From Kaistella solincola (GTDB taxonomy: Bacteria > Bacteroidota > Bacteroidia > Flavobacteriales > Weeksellaceae), in NCBI RefSeq assembly GCF_000812875.1, contig NZ_JSYK01000002.1:124001-188000 (forward strand): a stretch of DNA of 64,000 nt. Reading direction: 5' to 3'. How positions within the stretch are numbered: position 1 is the first letter of the stretch; each line of letters opens with the position of its first letter. The notes beneath the pieces were generated by a model. That model did not search any database and had not been told where the DNA came from. It saw only the letters and a program-made list of their open reading frames with translations. Of the stretch, positions 61,896-64,000 are shown piece after piece. The translations under genes were made by a program, and so were the position numbers.

Positions 61896-61923
61896 CAAAG
61901 TTAAAGAAATTCAGCAAATTCAA
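61896..61923 (-). promoter_or_regulatory. bTHX promoter (TTG-N17-TAACTTTG)
   Basis: On the minus strand TTG (61921-61923), 17-base spacer, TAACTTTG (61896-61903). Confidence 0.55.
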
Positions 61924-62113
61924 CTTCTTAAAATTTCATAAAGTTTCTTTTTTAATTTTTAAATTTTCAGCCTTTAAAGCATCAGATTTTTCATTTTACC
62001 AATCCGTATTTTTTAGCTGCTTTTTAGCCATTTTTTTCATTTTTTTAAAAGCGCGAAATTTTTCGGCTTTTCTAAAGCTGCGCGATTTTCCGCGATAAAT
62101 CATCCAAAAAACT

Positions 62114-62121
62114 TATCTTTG
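62114..62121 (+). promoter_or_regulatory. Putative -7 box of aspS
   Basis: TATCTTTG, 59 bases before the ATG; fits TAnnTTTG. Confidence 0.5.
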
Positions 62122-62180
62122 CAGCGGAAATTTTTACCATTTTCAAAGAGCAAAAATTTAACTTCAAACAGCTGCAAAAT

Positions 62181-63935
62181 ATGTTTCGGACGCACACCAA
62201 CGGAGAATTAAACCTCGAAAATCTAAATCAAAATGTTACACTTTCAGGCTGGGTTCAAACCATTCGCGACAAAGGATTTATGATGTGGATCGATTTGCGC
62301 GACCGCTACGGCATCACGCAGTTGGTTTTTGATGCAGACCGTTCCAGCGAAGAATTGCTTGAAAATGCGCATAAACTCGGCCGCGAATTCGTAATTCAAA
62401 TTGAAGGAAAAGTCATCGAAAGAGTCAGCAAAAATCCTAAAATTCCTACAGGAGACATCGAAATTCTGGTAGAAAAACTGGTGATTTTAAATCAGTCTGA
62501 AGTTCCGCCATTTACCATCGAAGATCAAACCGATGGCGGCGAAGAATTACGAATGAAATACAGATATTTGGACATTCGCAGAAATCCGGTAAAAGAGAAA
62601 TTAATATTTCGGCACAAAATGGCCCAAAAAGTCAGAAATTACCTTTCGGACCAAAACTTTATTGAAGTTGAAACGCCGGTTCTGATTAAATCAACGCCGG
62701 AAGGGGCCAGAGATTTTGTAGTTCCTAGCCGCATGAATCCGGGACAATTTTATGCACTTCCGCAATCGCCTCAAACTTTTAAACAATTGTTGATGATTGG
62801 CGGCATGGACCGTTATTTTCAAATTGTAAAATGTTTTCGCGATGAAGATTTGCGCGCAGACCGTCAACCCGAATTCACACAGATCGATTGCGAAATGGCG
62901 TTTGTGGAGCAGGAAGATGTTTTGGAAATTTTTGAAGGAATGACCGCGACTTTATTGAAAGACATCAGCGGAAAAGAATTTGGCAAATTTCCAAGAATGA
63001 CGTTTGCCGATGCAATGAAAAAATATGGGAATGACAAACCGGATATCCGTTTCGGAATGGAATTCGTGGAAGTAGATGATTTGGTAAAAGGAAAAGATTT
63101 TAAAATATTCGACGAAGCAGAACTCATTGTCGGAATTAATGTTGAAGGTTGCGCAGATTACACGCGTAAACAAATCGATGAATTAATCGATTGGGTAAAA
63201 CGCCCACAAATTGGCGCTTCCGGTATGATTTGGATTAAATTTCAAAATGACGGCGTAGTCACTTCTTCTGTAAATAAATTTTACAACGAAGAAGAATTAA
63301 AGAAAATCGCAGAAAAATTCGCTGCTAAACCGGGCGATTTAATGCTTTTAATGTCTGGAAACGAAAATAAAGTAAGAACCCAACTTTCCGCGCTGAGAAT
63401 GGAATTAGGGAACAGATTAGGTTTAAGAAATCCGAAAGAATTCGCGCCGCTTTGGGTCGTAGATTTTCCGCTTTTGGAATGGGACGAAGAGACTGGAAGA
63501 TATCACGCAATGCATCATCCATTCACTTCCCCAAAACCCGAAGACGTCCATTTACTCGAAACCGATCCGGGAAAAGCGCGCGCAAATGCGTATGATTTGA
63601 TTTTGAACGGCAATGAAATCGGTGGCGGTTCGGTAAGAATTTTCGATAAAGATTTACAGGCCAAAATGTTCAATTTATTAGGTTTTACAAAAGAAGATGC
63701 AGAAGCGCAGTTCGGATTTCTGATGAACGCTTTCCAGTACGGAGCGCCGCCGCATGCCGGAATTGCTTTAGGTTTCGACCGTTTGGTCGCGATTCTGGAC
63801 GGTAATGAGGTCATCCGCGATTATATCGCGTTCCCGAAAAATAATTCAGGACGAGACGTGATGATCGATGCGCCAAGCAAGATTGCGGATGAGCAATTGG
63901 AAGAACTTTTCCTAAAAGTGGAGACGAAGGAATAA
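62181..63935 (+). CDS. aspS: Aspartyl-tRNA synthetase
   Basis: 584-residue class II synthetase that charges tRNA-Asp. The OB-fold anticodon-binding domain (1-~105, [20 protein letters not shown]) is followed by motif 2 ([18 protein letters not shown]) and the bacterial-type insertion. Motif 3 ([13 protein letters not shown]) is near the C-terminus. A GAD-type insertion spans ~290-420. Length fits the bacterial AspRS. Followed by a strong terminator. Confidence 0.97.
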   Translation: MFRTHTNGELNLENLNQNVTLSGWVQTIRDKGFMMWIDLRDRYGITQLVFDADRSSEELLENAHKLGREFVIQIEGKVIERVSKNPKIPTGDIEILVEKLVILNQSEVPPFTIEDQTDGGEELRMKYRYLDIRRNPVKEKLIFRHKMAQKVRNYLSDQNFIEVETPVLIKSTPEGARDFVVPSRMNPGQFYALPQSPQTFKQLLMIGGMDRYFQIVKCFRDEDLRADRQPEFTQIDCEMAFVEQEDVLEIFEGMTATLLKDISGKEFGKFPRMTFADAMKKYGNDKPDIRFGMEFVEVDDLVKGKDFKIFDEAELIVGINVEGCADYTRKQIDELIDWVKRPQIGASGMIWIKFQNDGVVTSSVNKFYNEEELKKIAEKFAAKPGDLMLLMSGNENKVRTQLSALRMELGNRLGLRNPKEFAPLWVVDFPLLEWDEETGRYHAMHHPFTSPKPEDVHLLETDPGKARANAYDLILNGNEIGGGSVRIFDKDLQAKMFNLLGFTKEDAEAQFGFLMNAFQYGAPPHAGIALGFDRLVAILDGNEVIRDYIAFPKNNSGRDVMIDAPSKIADEQLEELFLKVETKE

Positions 63936-63957
63936 AGCACTTTTAAAAAATCATTAT

Positions 63958-63982
63958 AAATCCCGGCAAAATGCCGGGATTT
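63958..63982 (+). terminator. aspS terminator
   Basis: Perfect stem AAATCCCGGCA / TGCCGGGATTT with loop AAA and a short T-tract. Confidence 0.9.
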
Positions 63983-64000
63983 TTCTATTTTTAATCAAAA

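Larger units (their letters stand above)
61864..62180. other. 317-base intergenic region between bTHX and aspS
   Basis: AT-rich divergent promoter region. It contains the bTHX promoter (61896-61923, minus) and the aspS -7 box (62114-62121). No other feature seen. Confidence 0.6.

Overview
The window looks like a chromosomal segment of a Bacteroidota flavobacterium, most likely Weeksellaceae (Chryseobacterium/Kaistella-like). The sequence evidence is low GC with long A/T runs, many TAnnTTTG-type -7 boxes, type IX secretion C-terminal domains, GLPGLI, DUF4252, DUF6759 and DUF2480 family proteins, a type-B succinate dehydrogenase with a single cytochrome b subunit, and the bTHX ribosomal protein. 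No tRNA, rRNA, CRISPR array, prophage or insertion sequence was seen. It reads as ordinary core genome with several accessory-flavoured islands.

Layout. 1-10.4 kb: 3' part of lpxK overlapping a purine nucleoside phosphorylase, an NYN-LOTUS protein, dinB, a cytoplasmic alpha-amylase, a zinc alcohol dehydrogenase, a secreted NPP-type phosphodiesterase, coaE, an MBL-fold hydrolase and ruvB. 10.6-17.7 kb: an MFS transporter, hutI, then a loosely packed phenylacetate cluster (paaB, paaC, paaD, paaG, paaH, a small membrane protein, paaI). paaA and paaE are missing from it, and almost every gap is filled with short word-like repeats, one of which has become coding sequence in paaH. 17.8-21 kb: an ECF sigma factor, a single-pass membrane protein and two DUF4252 proteins, behind a possible ECF autopromoter. 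21-25.6 kb: a large T9SS protein, guaB and a DUF6759 lipoprotein. 25.6-28.3 kb: a nirK-nirV-sco operon with a full copper-ligand set and an inverted repeat bracketing its -7 box.

28.3-36 kb (minus strand): DUF4407 membrane protein, ruvC, fatty acid desaturase, a class C beta-lactamase-like lipoprotein and the fused isobutyryl-CoA mutase icmF. 36-43 kb: a small membrane protein, a GLPGLI protein, rplM-rpsI, rpsB (not followed by tsf, and followed by a duplicated terminator unit), trmB, a second DUF6759 protein and an envelope protein. 42.4-51.6 kb (minus): a T9SS reprolysin-like protease, then an apparent operon rlmD - zinc metalloprotease - DUF6452 - DUF6048 - TonB-CTD/TPR-like protein. 52-60 kb (minus): a TlpA-like lipoprotein that has lost its CXXC motif, sdhC-sdhA-sdhB, comEC and lpxB. 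60.3-64 kb: DUF2480, DUF937, bTHX with a long acidic/basic tail, and aspS.

Functionally the window combines housekeeping (lipid A, translation, DNA repair, TCA cycle) with aromatic degradation, nitrite reduction and envelope/secreted proteins. I did not find a clearly new multi-gene system. The best candidates for a second look are the ECF sigma/DUF4252 unit, the nirK operator, the in-frame repeat in paaH and the repeat family of the paa cluster, the cysteine-less thioredoxin-like protein, and the extended bTHX.
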